Shown: positions 25,123-34,369 of the stretch, piece by piece
How the letters are laid out: every line of letters starts with the position of its first letter
Numbering within the stretch: position 1 is the stretch's first letter
DNA from: HGW-17 sp964516435
GTDB taxonomy: Bacteria; Myxococcota_A; Polyangia; HGW-17
Assembly: GCA_964516435.1 (NCBI GenBank)
Contig: CAZEZP010000060.1
Location: 1 to 64,000 of the forward strand
DNA length: 64,000 bases
Direction of reading: 5' to 3'
Notes under the pieces: generated by a model
Told to the model about the DNA's origin: nothing
The model's input: the letters and a program-made list of their open reading frames with translations, nothing else
Database searches by the model: none
Translations under genes and position numbers: made by a program

Positions 25123-26520
25123 TCACTGCGCCAGGAAGTCCAGCGCCTTCTCCTGCCGGGCCGTGACGCGCGCGCATAGTTCCTCGATGATGGCATCGAA
25201 ATCCATTCCCGGCCGCGAAAACGTGCATGGTGGGCGCTCGGCGCGGGCGGCGTCCCGGATGCGGGCCGCGGCGTCCCGGATGCGCGGACAGAGCCGCACG
25301 GGTGCGAACGGGCCTTCCACGAAGCGGCGCAGGCTTTCCCGATAGGCTGCCTCGTAGACGGGATCGTCGAGCAGGAAGCGGATGAGCGGCCAGCGCGCGT
25401 CCACCTCCGAAAGCCCAAGGCTCGGCGCTCCGCGTTCCCGGCCGTTCGTAAAGGCCTCGTTGGCATCCCAGGGGATCCAGACGAGGCGGCCCGTATCCGG
25501 AGATCGGGCCAGATAATAGTTGTGCGGCGCCATGCCGTAGGAATCCCAGTTCTGGATCACCGTGTTGGCCGAAAGCCACGCCAGAAACGCCGGCACGTCG
25601 AAGGCGGCCTCGAGCCGGGCGCGCCAGACCTCCGGGGCCGTCAGACGGTCGGGGCTGTGTAAAGCATCGTAGAGCGCCCGCACGTCCGAATAATCGGCGA
25701 GCGACCGGTGGTTTTTCTTTCCATAGCCTTCCTCGAGCCAGGTCCCCTCGGCGAACATGCCCGCCGGTCCATCGGGCTTGTAGAGATTGCCATTGGAAAA
25801 CGCCGTCTTCACGAGCGTGTCGTCGGGCTCCTCCACCAGTGTGTAGACACCGTGATACCGCGGTCCGTCGCCGGCATCCAGCACCACGGTGGCCAGTTGC
25901 GTGCGGGGTGCCGAAAGCCCGGCATCCCGGAACAGTTCCATGGCCAGATGCTCGTGCAACCCGGACGGATCGTCGAAATTGTTCTCGAGGTTCAACTGCT
26001 TGAAACCATAAAAGCGCTGGTCCCGGATCTGCGGCCAGACGTCCTCGAATTCATCGAAGTCGAGCTTGAAGGAAAACTTCTGGATTCCCGCCCTGTAGGT
26101 GATCACCAGGCTGGAATTTCCCTTCACACGGATGCCGACCCGGTACCACGTGCGTCCGTCCACCCGGACGTCGCACGGCACGAACACCGGATTCCAGCCG
26201 GAAAGGTCGATACCAGGGCCCGGCTGCACGTTTTGCAGATGTTCCCGCATGTCCTGTTGCAATATCTGCCAATCCTCCGGGGCGATTGCAATCTCGAAAT
26301 TCCATGTCCCCGATTCAAATAATTTTTCATAGTCGGGCTCCACCTTCCCGTGGGTTTCCCATGTCCAGTCCGGCGTCTCGAGTCCAACTGCATCCGAAAA
26401 AGCATCTCCCTGCCGCTCGCCGGCGGCATCCCGTCCGACGGTGCCAGACGTTTTTCCGCCACATCCGACCAGCAGACTCCAGACCAGCAACTCTCCGGCA
26501 ATCCTCCGCAAGCGTCTCAT
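25123..26520 (-). CDS. CotH-family lipoprotein (atypical secreted kinase fold)
   Basis: A 465-residue lipoprotein (lipobox LLVGCGG) with a CotH domain from about residue 60 on. Family markers include GIRVKGNSS, QKFSFKLDFDEF, FYGFKQLNLENNFDDPSGLH and YHGVYTLVEEPDD. The catalytic-like region reads NWDSYGMAPHNYYLA and LVWIPWDANEAF. CotH proteins are kinases of spore-coat proteins in Bacillus and occur as secreted proteins in many delta-type bacteria, where substrates are unknown. The ATG at 26520 follows GGAGG. It ends 18 bases before the start of the sigma gene, on the same strand, so it may be upstream in one transcript. Confidence 0.88.
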   Translation of the reverse strand: MRRLRRIAGELLVWSLLVGCGGKTSGTVGRDAAGERQGDAFSDAVGLETPDWTWETHGKVEPDYEKLFESGTWNFEIAIAPEDWQILQQDMREHLQNVQPGPGIDLSGWNPVFVPCDVRVDGRTWYRVGIRVKGNSSLVITYRAGIQKFSFKLDFDEFEDVWPQIRDQRFYGFKQLNLENNFDDPSGLHEHLAMELFRDAGLSAPRTQLATVVLDAGDGPRYHGVYTLVEEPDDTLVKTAFSNGNLYKPDGPAGMFAEGTWLEEGYGKKNHRSLADYSDVRALYDALHSPDRLTAPEVWRARLEAAFDVPAFLAWLSANTVIQNWDSYGMAPHNYYLARSPDTGRLVWIPWDANEAFTNGRERGAPSLGLSEVDARWPLIRFLLDDPVYEAAYRESLRRFVEGPFAPVRLCPRIRDAAARIRDAARAERPPCTFSRPGMDFDAIIEELCARVTARQEKALDFLAQ

Positions 26521-26653
26521 CTGGCACCTCCCGCCGCCTCCGGCGGCCTGCGGCATCACGACACTGGAACACGTGATTCCGTTAGGCAACACTTTTCATC
26601 GTTTCTCTCGTTTCGCATTTTCCACACGATTTCCTGAAATCGAAAGAATCAAA

Positions 26654-26682
26654 TTGACGGTTTGCTTTTTCCTGCATACTGT
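26654..26682 (+). promoter_or_regulatory. candidate promoter of the hybrid histidine kinase gene
   Basis: TTGACG (26654-26659) and TACTGT (26677-26682) are 17 bases apart, in an AT-rich patch about 35 bases upstream of the start. An overlapping CATACT (26675-26680) gives a shorter spacer. Confidence 0.4.
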
Positions 26683-26718
26683 TTGTTCGTTTTGCACACT
26701 CATTTTTCGAGGTATCCC

Positions 26719-28818
26719 ATGCTGCGCGACGAGTGCATGGAAAAAGTGAAATTCGAGGCCATGTTCCGGCAACTTCCGGATGCGATCTTCCTCTCGACGG
26801 TGCCGGAAGGGCGCATCGTGGAGGCCAATCCGGCCGCGGAGCGCATCACGGGACTTTCACGGGACCAATTGATTGGAAAGACCTCGACGGAACTGGGCTT
26901 CTGGGTGAATGCCAGTGAGCGGGCGCGGTATCTGGAGGAACTGGGAAAAAACAGGAAGATTGCGGATTTCGAGGCGCTCTTTCGCAACGCCCGCAGCGAA
27001 CACGTACGCGGGCTGCTCTGGGGCGAATGGCTGGATCTTCCCGAGGGACCGCACGTGCTGACCATCCTGCGCGACGTCACCTCCCTGCGCCGCGAGCAGG
27101 AGGAACTGCAGCAGCGGCTTCGCGATCAGAGGCATCTGCTGCAGTTCGCCGCGGACCTCACCCAGAACATGGACCGCACGGCCGTGCACGCGCTCATCGC
27201 GCGGCACGCGGCAGTTTTCTCGGGCGCCTTCCTCGTGAGCCTTTCGGAATGGTGCGAAACCTTGCAGGAACTGGTCCTGCGCCATCTGGAAATAGAGAAT
27301 TCGTGGCTGCAGAAGATCGCGTCCATCCTGGGAAAGAAACCCGAAGCCATCCGCGTGCGGCTCTCGCCGGAACAATACCGGGAAGTGATGGAAAAACGCT
27401 GGATTTCGGTGGATTCCCTGCACGAGGTGACGTTCGGCGCCATTCCCCGGCCCGTGTGCGCCCTCATGGAGCGCGCCCTGGGACTTACGCACTTCATCGG
27501 CATCGCCTTCGTGGTGGAAGAGCGGCTCTACGGAACGGCCATGCTGGGGTTCCGGAAAAAAGGCGAACTCCCCCTGCAGGAAACGCTGGAAACGTTCCAC
27601 AACGTGGCGGCGCTGGCCCTGCGCCGCGCCCGGCTGGAAGAAGAAGGCGCGCGCATGCAGGAACGGCTCGCGCAGGCGCAGAAGATGGAAAGCGTGGGAC
27701 GGCTGGCCGGCGGCGTGGCGCACGACTTCAACAACATGCTGGGAGTCATCGTGGGGCACGCCGAGATGGCCCTCTCGCGTGAAGCGGAACTGGACGGGCA
27801 GACCCGGGAAGACCTGCGGGAGATCCTGCATGCGGCGCAGCGCTCGGCGGAACTGACGACCCAGTTGCTGGCCTTTTCGCGCCAGCAGGCGGCCTCGCCC
27901 CGGGCGCTGGACGTGGATGCCGCGATCACAGGCATGCTGCGCATGATGCGGCGCACCATCGGCGAGCACGTGCGACTGGAGTGGAAACCCGGCGCCCACG
28001 GTGCCGCCGTGTGGATCGATCCCGTGCAGATGGATCAGATCATCCTCAACCTGGTGGTCAACGCGCGGGATGCCATCTCGGACGGCGGTGTGATCACGCT
28101 GGAGACCGCCTGCCGCCGCCTGAAAGAGGCAGATGTCGATGCGCAAGACGAAAACGCCCGGCTCCTCGCCGGCAGGGACGTGGTGGTGATTTCGCTGTCC
28201 GATACGGGCTGCGGCATGGGACCGGACCAGTTGGCCCGCCTGTTCGAGCCGTTCTTCACCACCAAGGGGCCGGGGCGCGGCACCGGGATGGGGCTGCCCA
28301 CCGTGCATGGCATCGTGAAGCAGAACCAGGGCTTCATCCGGGTGCACTCGCAGAAGGGCGAAGGATCCACGTTTTTGGTCTATCTGCCGCGCACCGATGC
28401 ATCCCCCCAGATGGAAGAAAAAAAGCCGGCTGCGACGGCGGTGGGCAGCGAAACGGTGCTGCTCGTGGAAGATGAAGAATCCATCCTGCGGGTCGGCAAG
28501 ACGATCCTGGAGCGCCACGGCTACACGGTCTTCGGGTTCTCGAACCCCCGGCAGGCCCTGTCCTTCCTGGAAACGCAGGCTCTGCGCGTCCACCTGCTCG
28601 TAACGGACGTCATCATGCCCGAACTCAACGGGCGCGAACTGTGGGAAAAGGCGCATGTCCTGCACCCCGGACTCAGGGTGCTCTTCATCTCCGGCTATCC
28701 GGCCGACGTCGTCACCTCGCAGGGCATCCTCGAACCGGGCACCTGCTACCTGCAGAAGCCGTTTGCGATCGAAAGCCTGCTCTCGGCCGTGCGGGCGGCG
28801 CTGGATGGAGAGCCGTAA
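26719..28818 (+). CDS. hybrid histidine kinase: PAS, GAF-like, HisKA, HATPase, receiver
   Basis: A 699-residue cytoplasmic sensor. A PAS domain covers about residues 8-125 (FRQLPDAIFLSTVPEGRIVE) and a GAF-like region about 140-310. The phosphoacceptor H-box is AHDFNNMLGVIVGHAEMAL near residue 335. The ATPase has NLVVNARDAI, SDTGCGMG and GTGMGLPTVHG. The C-terminal receiver has VEDEES, the acceptor in LLVTDVIMPELNG, and the Lys in LQKPFAI. It has no transmembrane segment and no cognate response regulator next to it. The start has GAGG six bases upstream. It is divergent from the CotH gene. Confidence 0.93.
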   Translation: MLRDECMEKVKFEAMFRQLPDAIFLSTVPEGRIVEANPAAERITGLSRDQLIGKTSTELGFWVNASERARYLEELGKNRKIADFEALFRNARSEHVRGLLWGEWLDLPEGPHVLTILRDVTSLRREQEELQQRLRDQRHLLQFAADLTQNMDRTAVHALIARHAAVFSGAFLVSLSEWCETLQELVLRHLEIENSWLQKIASILGKKPEAIRVRLSPEQYREVMEKRWISVDSLHEVTFGAIPRPVCALMERALGLTHFIGIAFVVEERLYGTAMLGFRKKGELPLQETLETFHNVAALALRRARLEEEGARMQERLAQAQKMESVGRLAGGVAHDFNNMLGVIVGHAEMALSREAELDGQTREDLREILHAAQRSAELTTQLLAFSRQQAASPRALDVDAAITGMLRMMRRTIGEHVRLEWKPGAHGAAVWIDPVQMDQIILNLVVNARDAISDGGVITLETACRRLKEADVDAQDENARLLAGRDVVVISLSDTGCGMGPDQLARLFEPFFTTKGPGRGTGMGLPTVHGIVKQNQGFIRVHSQKGEGSTFLVYLPRTDASPQMEEKKPAATAVGSETVLLVEDEESILRVGKTILERHGYTVFGFSNPRQALSFLETQALRVHLLVTDVIMPELNGRELWEKAHVLHPGLRVLFISGYPADVVTSQGILEPGTCYLQKPFAIESLLSAVRAALDGEP

Positions 28819-28952
28819 TCCGCCCGACCTCCGCTTCCATGCGACTTCGCCGGCTACGGGCAGGACGGCCGCAGGGCAACCCTGAGCGCGGGGAATGCGG
28901 ATGAAGTTATTTTTTTCAGGTGCGATTGCGTAAAGGAATCGGCGGATAAGGA

Positions 28953-30692
28953 TCAGTACCCGTAGGTGCCGGTCTGGGCGATGGCCCAGCCATAGGGGCT
29001 GTACATGACCACGTTGCCGTCATTCTGCACATCCAAAAACGTCCCGTAATAGCCGGTCGTGTTGGTGGCCCAGACGGGCTGCCAGGCGGCATCGTAGACC
29101 ACGAGGTTGCCGTCGGTCTGCATGACCAGGCGGCCGGGCGCATAGCCCCAGAGGTTGGCGGCCCACAGTACGTAGTAGTCGTACATGTAGAGCACCAGGT
29201 TGCCGTCGGTCTGGTAGATCCAGCGGAAACGCCCATCAGAAGAAACGCGGGACTGGCCGGGCAGGAGTTCCTCGCCCGGGCACATCCGGTAACTGGCCGG
29301 CTGGCAGGGCGGCAGCGGCGCCGACGTCAGCGTCACGTTCACCTTGCCGTCACAGTAGTTCGAGGACCAGCAGCCGGCATACAGCGTATAAACGCCGGCA
29401 TAGGGTGCCGTAATAGAAATAGAGGATTGCAATCCACAGGCATCATCATTATATGATACCTGCATTCCATTGTAATAGAGCCGAAGATATGTATCCGTCG
29501 AACTCGTTCCGCAGGTGCTGATGGTATAAGTGGCGCCAGCCGCGAGCGTCAACTGGATGGGCACGGCGTTGACGGTGGCGGAGTTGGTGTTGGCGGCCGA
29601 ATACCAGTGCATCCACGGGTGGTTGTAGCCACGGCTGGTGGATTCGTTGCAATCGGGGGAGCCGTCCTGGTCCAGTTCGACACCCCAGATGTCCACGCTG
29701 ATGTCGGTGTCGCTGTCGCCGTCGTTGCACCAGTACCAGTGGCGCTCCATGTACGGCCCGTAGACGAAGGAGGCCATCTGCACGCGGGTGTCGTCGTGGC
29801 AGTTGTGGCCGCCGTCCTCGGAATCCCAGTCATAGCCCGTGCTGCAGGTGAGCGCGGTCCACGCGGGCTTGTTGATGAAGGAAATGCCGCACTTCATGCC
29901 CATGGAACTGGCGCACGTGCCGTGGTTGCAGAAATCGTAGTAGGCGAACCAGTTGGTGCCCAGCCATTTCTGGATGCGGGTGGCGCTGTGCTCGCCGATG
30001 TTCCAGGCGATGCCCTTGGTGTGCACGGAAATGAGATACCAGCCGGCATCGAAATATTTGGGAGCATCCTCGGGGCCGTCCGTGCCGCCGCCGCCGGCCA
30101 GCGCCGGAGCATCGAGCGGACGGGCACCCCCGTGATCCGCCGCCATGAGCGCAGACGTCTCGAAGGCTTCGATGGCCCGGTGCCCGAAAGACGCGACCGC
30201 CTCGATTTCAGGCGTCATCGCCACGGCCGCATCGAGACCCGCCTGCGCCTCGAAGGCGCCCGGCAGCACTTTCGAGGCCTCGGCGATCATCTCGAAGTAC
30301 TCGCGGTTGCTCGGTCCGGCCGCCGGCAAATCGTCGCGCCAGGCGAGCTCCTCCTGCCATTGGGGGTTCACGAAATCGTCCCCGCCGCGGCGCAGGTACA
30401 GGATGCGGCCCTCCTCGTCCAGGATGCGCACGTCGGTCTCATACATGGGGAAAGAGGGATCCTGCAGATAGGGTTCCGGGGCCAGGCGGCCGCGCACGGC
30501 TTCGAGCGTGATGGATTTGTTCCCCTTCACGTAGACCGCCTTGAACGATTTTTCCGGAACCAGTTCCTGGATGGTCAAACCCTGGGACAACTGGATGGAA
30601 GGCGATGACGAATGCTGCAGTTCCGGTTCCGCCGCGCAACCCGCCCACCACACGAACAATCCGAAGACGACCGGCCATGTGAGTTTTTTCAT
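28953..30692 (-). CDS. lipoprotein with pre-peptidase-like domain and bulb-type lectin domain
   Basis: A 579-residue exported protein (lipobox FVWWAGC). A central Cys- and Trp-rich part with CNHGTCASSMGMKCG and HWYWCNDGDSDT has no family I can name. It is followed by a PPC-like beta-sandwich (LTLAAGATYTISTCGT, YAGVYTLYAGC). The last 110 residues form a bulb lectin with three QxDxNxVxY mannose-site motifs: QTDGNLVLY, QTDGNLVVY and QNDGNVVMY. It is likely a surface glycan-binding protein. The ATG at 30692 has AAGGAG seven bases upstream. A longer in-frame start at 30767 is not signal-like. Confidence 0.85.
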   Translation of the reverse strand: MKKLTWPVVFGLFVWWAGCAAEPELQHSSSPSIQLSQGLTIQELVPEKSFKAVYVKGNKSITLEAVRGRLAPEPYLQDPSFPMYETDVRILDEEGRILYLRRGGDDFVNPQWQEELAWRDDLPAAGPSNREYFEMIAEASKVLPGAFEAQAGLDAAVAMTPEIEAVASFGHRAIEAFETSALMAADHGGARPLDAPALAGGGGTDGPEDAPKYFDAGWYLISVHTKGIAWNIGEHSATRIQKWLGTNWFAYYDFCNHGTCASSMGMKCGISFINKPAWTALTCSTGYDWDSEDGGHNCHDDTRVQMASFVYGPYMERHWYWCNDGDSDTDISVDIWGVELDQDGSPDCNESTSRGYNHPWMHWYSAANTNSATVNAVPIQLTLAAGATYTISTCGTSSTDTYLRLYYNGMQVSYNDDACGLQSSISITAPYAGVYTLYAGCWSSNYCDGKVNVTLTSAPLPPCQPASYRMCPGEELLPGQSRVSSDGRFRWIYQTDGNLVLYMYDYYVLWAANLWGYAPGRLVMQTDGNLVVYDAAWQPVWATNTTGYYGTFLDVQNDGNVVMYSPYGWAIAQTGTYGY

Positions 30693-30946
30693 GATGACAC
30701 TCCTTCGCCTCATGCAATGAATGAAGCTGCCGACTGACGGCAAACCTCGTGCCAGCTGTATCGGCATTTTGAAAAACCGTTATTTATTCGGGTTTTCAGT
30801 TGTTCTTCAAAAAATCTGGGGGTTTCACGAACTTGTCCAGAAAAAAGACACATCAAGCCTGTCTGTCCACTTCATGGACACACGAAATCCCTATTTTTCC
30901 CACTCCGGGTTTCCGTCATGCAGGGATGTTCAAATACTGGACACCA

Positions 30947-31693
30947 TCAGGGACCGGAGCGTCCTACGGGCAGCGAACCGTGCCGCTTGCCGTCGGATAT
31001 GCCAATCTCGAAGAAATACGGCCACCAAATGCCCATAGACTGCAATACTTCAGCAGAACTATAATATCTATTTTTTCCAAGTGGCAATTCATGCGCATCA
31101 TCATAATAATCATCTTGCCAATTGTTGGGATCGTGGACAATTAGCCATTGAAAACCGTCGAAATGTCCCTTGACGATCAGGAAATGCCCGGAGTCATAGG
31201 CATAGAAGCGGTCGAAATGCGTGGCCTTCGGATTGGCCGCCCGCGTGATGTATCCCATGTTCAGGCACACCAGCAGAATCGACCCGGCGTCGAGCGCCTC
31301 GCGCAGGGTCTCGGCCGAGGCCGGCCGGATGCGGTAGGGAACGCTCCAGGCGTCCAGCGCCGCGGCGATGTCGTTGGTGTACCACCATCCCGTGGTGCCC
31401 GGCGTGATGGTTTCGCGGATTTCGGATACGGGCACGTCCAGTTCCGCATCGAACCAGTGCATGGCCATGGCCACGGACGTGGGACCGCAGTTGCTGCCCT
31501 GCGCCGGCCCGGTCCCCATCTGCGTGCGGTACCAGTCGTAGGCCCGGTCGTTGTCGGCCTCCTCATCCGTGATGCAGCCGATTTCCGGATACTCGGGCGC
31601 GCCTGCGGGGCACTTCGGGCCCGGCGATGGGCCGTCGCAGGCGAAAAGTCCGGTCCCGAACGCCATCAGCCATGGAAAAATCCGGCGGAACAT
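30947..31693 (-). CDS. lipoprotein with papain-like C39 peptidase domain
   Basis: A 248-residue lipoprotein (lipobox TGLFAC). The Peptidase_C39_2-type core shows the catalytic Cys in QGSNCGPTSVAMAMHWF, the His in SGHFLIVKGHFDG, and Asp/Asn in IVHDPNNWQ. Unlike the bacteriocin transporter leader peptidases, no ABC domain is attached, so it would be a free-standing surface cysteine protease or an amidase-like enzyme. It lies upstream of the lectin lipoprotein on the same strand with a 254-base AT-rich gap. The catalytic residues are seen; the substrate is unknown. Confidence 0.82.
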   Translation of the reverse strand: MFRRIFPWLMAFGTGLFACDGPSPGPKCPAGAPEYPEIGCITDEEADNDRAYDWYRTQMGTGPAQGSNCGPTSVAMAMHWFDAELDVPVSEIRETITPGTTGWWYTNDIAAALDAWSVPYRIRPASAETLREALDAGSILLVCLNMGYITRAANPKATHFDRFYAYDSGHFLIVKGHFDGFQWLIVHDPNNWQDDYYDDAHELPLGKNRYYSSAEVLQSMGIWWPYFFEIGISDGKRHGSLPVGRSGP

Positions 31694-31888
31694 CAGGGTT
31701 CTCCCGGGCCGCCAAGGCAACAGGCGCGGCCCGGAAAACTATGCCACGAAAAACCGGAAAATCAATGCCGGTTTTCGCCGCGCGGGAACGGCCGCCCGGT
31801 GTGACCGGCAAACAGTTTTGCACGCAGGCCGAAGATGTGGTAGGCGGCTTGCGGCGCCCGGAAAAACCCGGACGCGGTGGAGGCCGCC

Positions 31889-32500
31889 ATGACGAAAAGT
31901 CTGATGAAATTTCTCCCACGCTGGATGCGCACCCCGTTCTTCCCACTGGCGCTGCCGCTAACTGTGCTTTTGGTCCTCTCCGGTTGCGACAACGAAAAAC
32001 GCTACAGCCAGCCGTACTGCGGCAACGGTGCCATCGACGACGGCGAGGAATGCGACGGTGCGAGCCTGGGCGGGGCCACCTGCGTTTCACGCGGGTTTTC
32101 CGGAGGCATTCTGACCTGCAGCCTGGACTGCATGTTCGACACGGACGAGTGCACCGGCGGCTGCCAGGACGCCTGCACGCAGGGAATCACGCGCTGCGAC
32201 TCGGAAACTGCCGCTCAATCCTGCATCGTGGGACCCCGCGGCTGCACCGAGTGGCTCACCACGCCCTGCGAAGGCGACACCCCCTACTGCGTGGTGGACC
32301 AGGGCACGGCCCGCTGCGCCGCATCCCCCTGCCTCGTGGACTGCACGCCCGGTGAAAAGCGCTGCTCTTCCGACGGGCATGCCCGCCAGGTCTGCGTGCT
32401 GGATGAAAACGACTGCCCCCAATGGGATTCGAGCCCCTGCCCCGAGGAAACGCCCGTCTGCCACCTCACGGACGGGGTCTTCTCCTGCGAGGCCATGTAG
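31889..32500 (+). CDS. Cys-rich lipoprotein with DUF4215-like motif
   Basis: A 203-residue lipoprotein (lipobox LVLSGC). The mature part opens with CGNGAIDDGEECDG, the Myxococcus-type Cys-rich repeat (DUF4215-like) found in many exported delta-type proteins. Three further Cys-rich units follow, each roughly CxxGxxRCxSDxxxxxxC. There are more than 20 Cys in all, so disulfide-stabilised. A GGAGG lies five bases before the ATG. No enzyme motif is present; a surface or adhesion role is plausible but unproven. Confidence 0.8.
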   Translation: MTKSLMKFLPRWMRTPFFPLALPLTVLLVLSGCDNEKRYSQPYCGNGAIDDGEECDGASLGGATCVSRGFSGGILTCSLDCMFDTDECTGGCQDACTQGITRCDSETAAQSCIVGPRGCTEWLTTPCEGDTPYCVVDQGTARCAASPCLVDCTPGEKRCSSDGHARQVCVLDENDCPQWDSSPCPEETPVCHLTDGVFSCEAM

Positions 32501-32602
32501 TTGGACCCGTTCCCGCATCGGACACACCCCTTCCCCAAGTCGAGCGCCCCGCTCTTTGCCGCCGCGTCGTGGCGCAGACTCCTTCCGCCGCTGCATTCGA
32601 TG

Positions 32603-34102
32603 TCAATAACAAGCCCCGTAAGGACTGGAGCCCCAGGATCCGATGGTATGGCAGGCGGTTCCCATCGGGCAGTCGGGCATCACGAGGAAGCACAAGCGCA
32701 TGCATTCATGGGGAATGGCAGCATTGCAAAAAAGGCCCTGCGCGCATTCGGCTTCGGACGTGCAGGATTCTCCGACCGTCTTCGCGCCCTGCGATGTCTG
32801 GCAACGTCCGACATAACCGGTGGCGCGGTCGAACACGCAGTATGGACTGGAAAGAGAACTGCATCCTTCATTCGTGAACACGTTGCAGTCCCCGCAGGTA
32901 TCGGTGTTGGTGCCGCCCAGGCATTCGCCGTCGGTGCAGTCGGGATAGCCGTCTCCGTCGTCATCCGTGCCGTTCCTGCAGATCTCCTGTACCGTCGTAG
33001 CGCACGTCAAGGAAATCGTGAAAGGCCCCGGGTTCTGCCAGGTATCCACTATCAAATAGTTGTTTCCGCTGCTTACAAACGTTATGGAATCCTCCTGGCC
33101 AGGATTATTGATGCTGTACTGCGTGCAGGTCGTGGAGCAGGTGCCCGAACCCAGGAAAATGTCCAGATCGCGCTGGAGATCCTGCGGGTTCACGCGCACG
33201 GTGGCCGTGTTACCGGCCGGCACCTGCAGGTGGAAGGCCACCTCGGGTCCCGTGAACCCAGAATTGGAAGAATAGCAGGAATACGACGTGTAGCGCGTAT
33301 AGCCGTTCGCGGTGGAGCCCAGCATCGACTGGCCGCAGGAAATGGGGGTGATGTTGTCGCAGGCCGTCTGGCACGCGGAGGTATTCACGCATTCGAGATC
33401 ATTGCAGTCCACGGCCCCATCCCCATCGTCATCCTGCCCGTTGGTGCAGTTTTCCGGCTGGCAGTCGGGCGCCTGCGCGCAATCCGAATCGTCGCAGTCC
33501 GCGTCCCCGTCCCCGTCGTCGTCCGTGCCGTTGTCGCAGATCTCTTCCAACTGGCAGTCGGGCGCCTGCGCGCAGTCCGGATCCGCGCAGTCCGCGTCCC
33601 CGTCCCCGTCATCGTCCGTGCCGTTGTCGCAGATCTCTTCCAACTGGCAGTCGGGCGCCTGCGCGCAGTCCGGATCCGCGCAGTCCGCGTCCCCATCCCC
33701 GTCATCGTCCGTGCCGTTGTCGCAGATCTCTTCCAACTGGCAGTCGGGCGCCTGCGCGCAGTCCGGATCCGCGCAGTCCACGTCTCCATCTTCGTCGTCG
33801 TCCATGCCGTTGTTGCAGATCTCCACCGGTTGGCAGTTGGATGCCGAGGCGCAGTCCGAATCGGTGCAGTCCGCATCCCCGTCGCCATCGTCATCCCGGC
33901 CGTTGTTGCAGATCTCCACCGGGCCATGCTGGCAGGCGGGCGTTTCCCGGCAGTCGGCATCGAGGCAGTCCACGTATCCGTCGGCATCGTTGTCGACGCC
34001 GTCGTCACAGGCGGACTCCCGTTCGGGACGAAGCCCCGACGTGTCGAACGCACAGGCCGTGAAAATCCACGCGACGAGCGAGATTACCAGAAGAATGCGC
34101 AT
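32603..34102 (-). CDS. MopE-like lipoprotein with acidic 31-residue Cys repeats
   Basis: A 499-residue lipoprotein (lipobox FTAC). Seven tandem units at the N-terminus and one later follow ICNNGxDDDGDGDxDCxDxDC, about 31 residues each, the putative metal-binding motif seen in MopE-like proteins of Myxococcota. Each has Asp-rich loops that could bind Ca2+. Residues about 240-350 form a PPC-like beta-sandwich (FHLQVPAGNTATVRVNPQDL). The C-terminus is Cys-rich. The ATG at 34102 follows GAGGAG. Repeats 4-6 are nearly identical in DNA, which marks recent expansion. Confidence 0.85.
   Translation of the reverse strand: MRILLVISLVAWIFTACAFDTSGLRPERESACDDGVDNDADGYVDCLDADCRETPACQHGPVEICNNGRDDDGDGDADCTDSDCASASNCQPVEICNNGMDDDEDGDVDCADPDCAQAPDCQLEEICDNGTDDDGDGDADCADPDCAQAPDCQLEEICDNGTDDDGDGDADCADPDCAQAPDCQLEEICDNGTDDDGDGDADCDDSDCAQAPDCQPENCTNGQDDDGDGAVDCNDLECVNTSACQTACDNITPISCGQSMLGSTANGYTRYTSYSCYSSNSGFTGPEVAFHLQVPAGNTATVRVNPQDLQRDLDIFLGSGTCSTTCTQYSINNPGQEDSITFVSSGNNYLIVDTWQNPGPFTISLTCATTVQEICRNGTDDDGDGYPDCTDGECLGGTNTDTCGDCNVFTNEGCSSLSSPYCVFDRATGYVGRCQTSQGAKTVGESCTSEAECAQGLFCNAAIPHECMRLCFLVMPDCPMGTACHTIGSWGSSPYGACY
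33446..33910 (-). repeat. tandem 93-bp repeat array inside the MopE-like gene
   Basis: Successive copies of GATCTCTTCC start at 33539, 33632 and 33725, exactly 93 bases apart. The units between them are almost identical in sequence, and flanking units are diverged. The unit encodes 31 residues, so copy-number change would keep the reading frame. Confidence 0.85.
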
Positions 34103-34246
34103 GCAGGCTCCTCGATGGCGTATACCATCCAAACACCATCATCGTCGGACAACGACGGAAGTATACCACCAGAACAAAGAAAAGTGCGTTTTTTTTCGAT
34201 TCAGCTTGACAGGCATCCGCAAAAAGGCATAAATGCCAACCCGCGA

Positions 34247-34321
34247 GGGCGTGTAACTCAGCGGAAGAGTGCAATCCTCACACGGTTGAAGCCGTTGGTT
34301 CGAACCCAACCACGCCCACCA
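34247..34321 (+). tRNA. tRNA-Val(CAC)
   Basis: A full cloverleaf: acceptor GGGCGTG pairs with CACGCCC (34311-34317), the D arm is ACTC-GAGT, the anticodon loop CTCACAC gives CAC (reads GTG), and the T arm is GTTGG-TTCGAAC-CCAAC. The discriminator A is followed by encoded CCA (34319-34321), unlike the other tRNA in the window. Confidence 0.93.
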
Positions 34322-34369
34322 ATTCCCTTCCTGCTGCAAACGCGTGGATTTCCGGCATCCAGCTGTGGT

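Noticed and set aside
22237..25345. 905-residue plus-strand ORF
   Set aside because: Antisense to TetR, the sensor, anti-sigma and sigma genes; high His/Arg content and no domain; a GC-rich shadow.
33446..33910. Possible CRISPR array because of regular spacing
   Set aside because: The 93-base unit is contiguous coding sequence with no unique spacers and keeps one reading frame.
33312..34232. Plus-strand ORF full of SQISSNWQSGACAQS repeats
   Set aside because: The repeats mirror the 93-bp array of the MopE-like gene on the other strand, so it is not an independent repeat protein.
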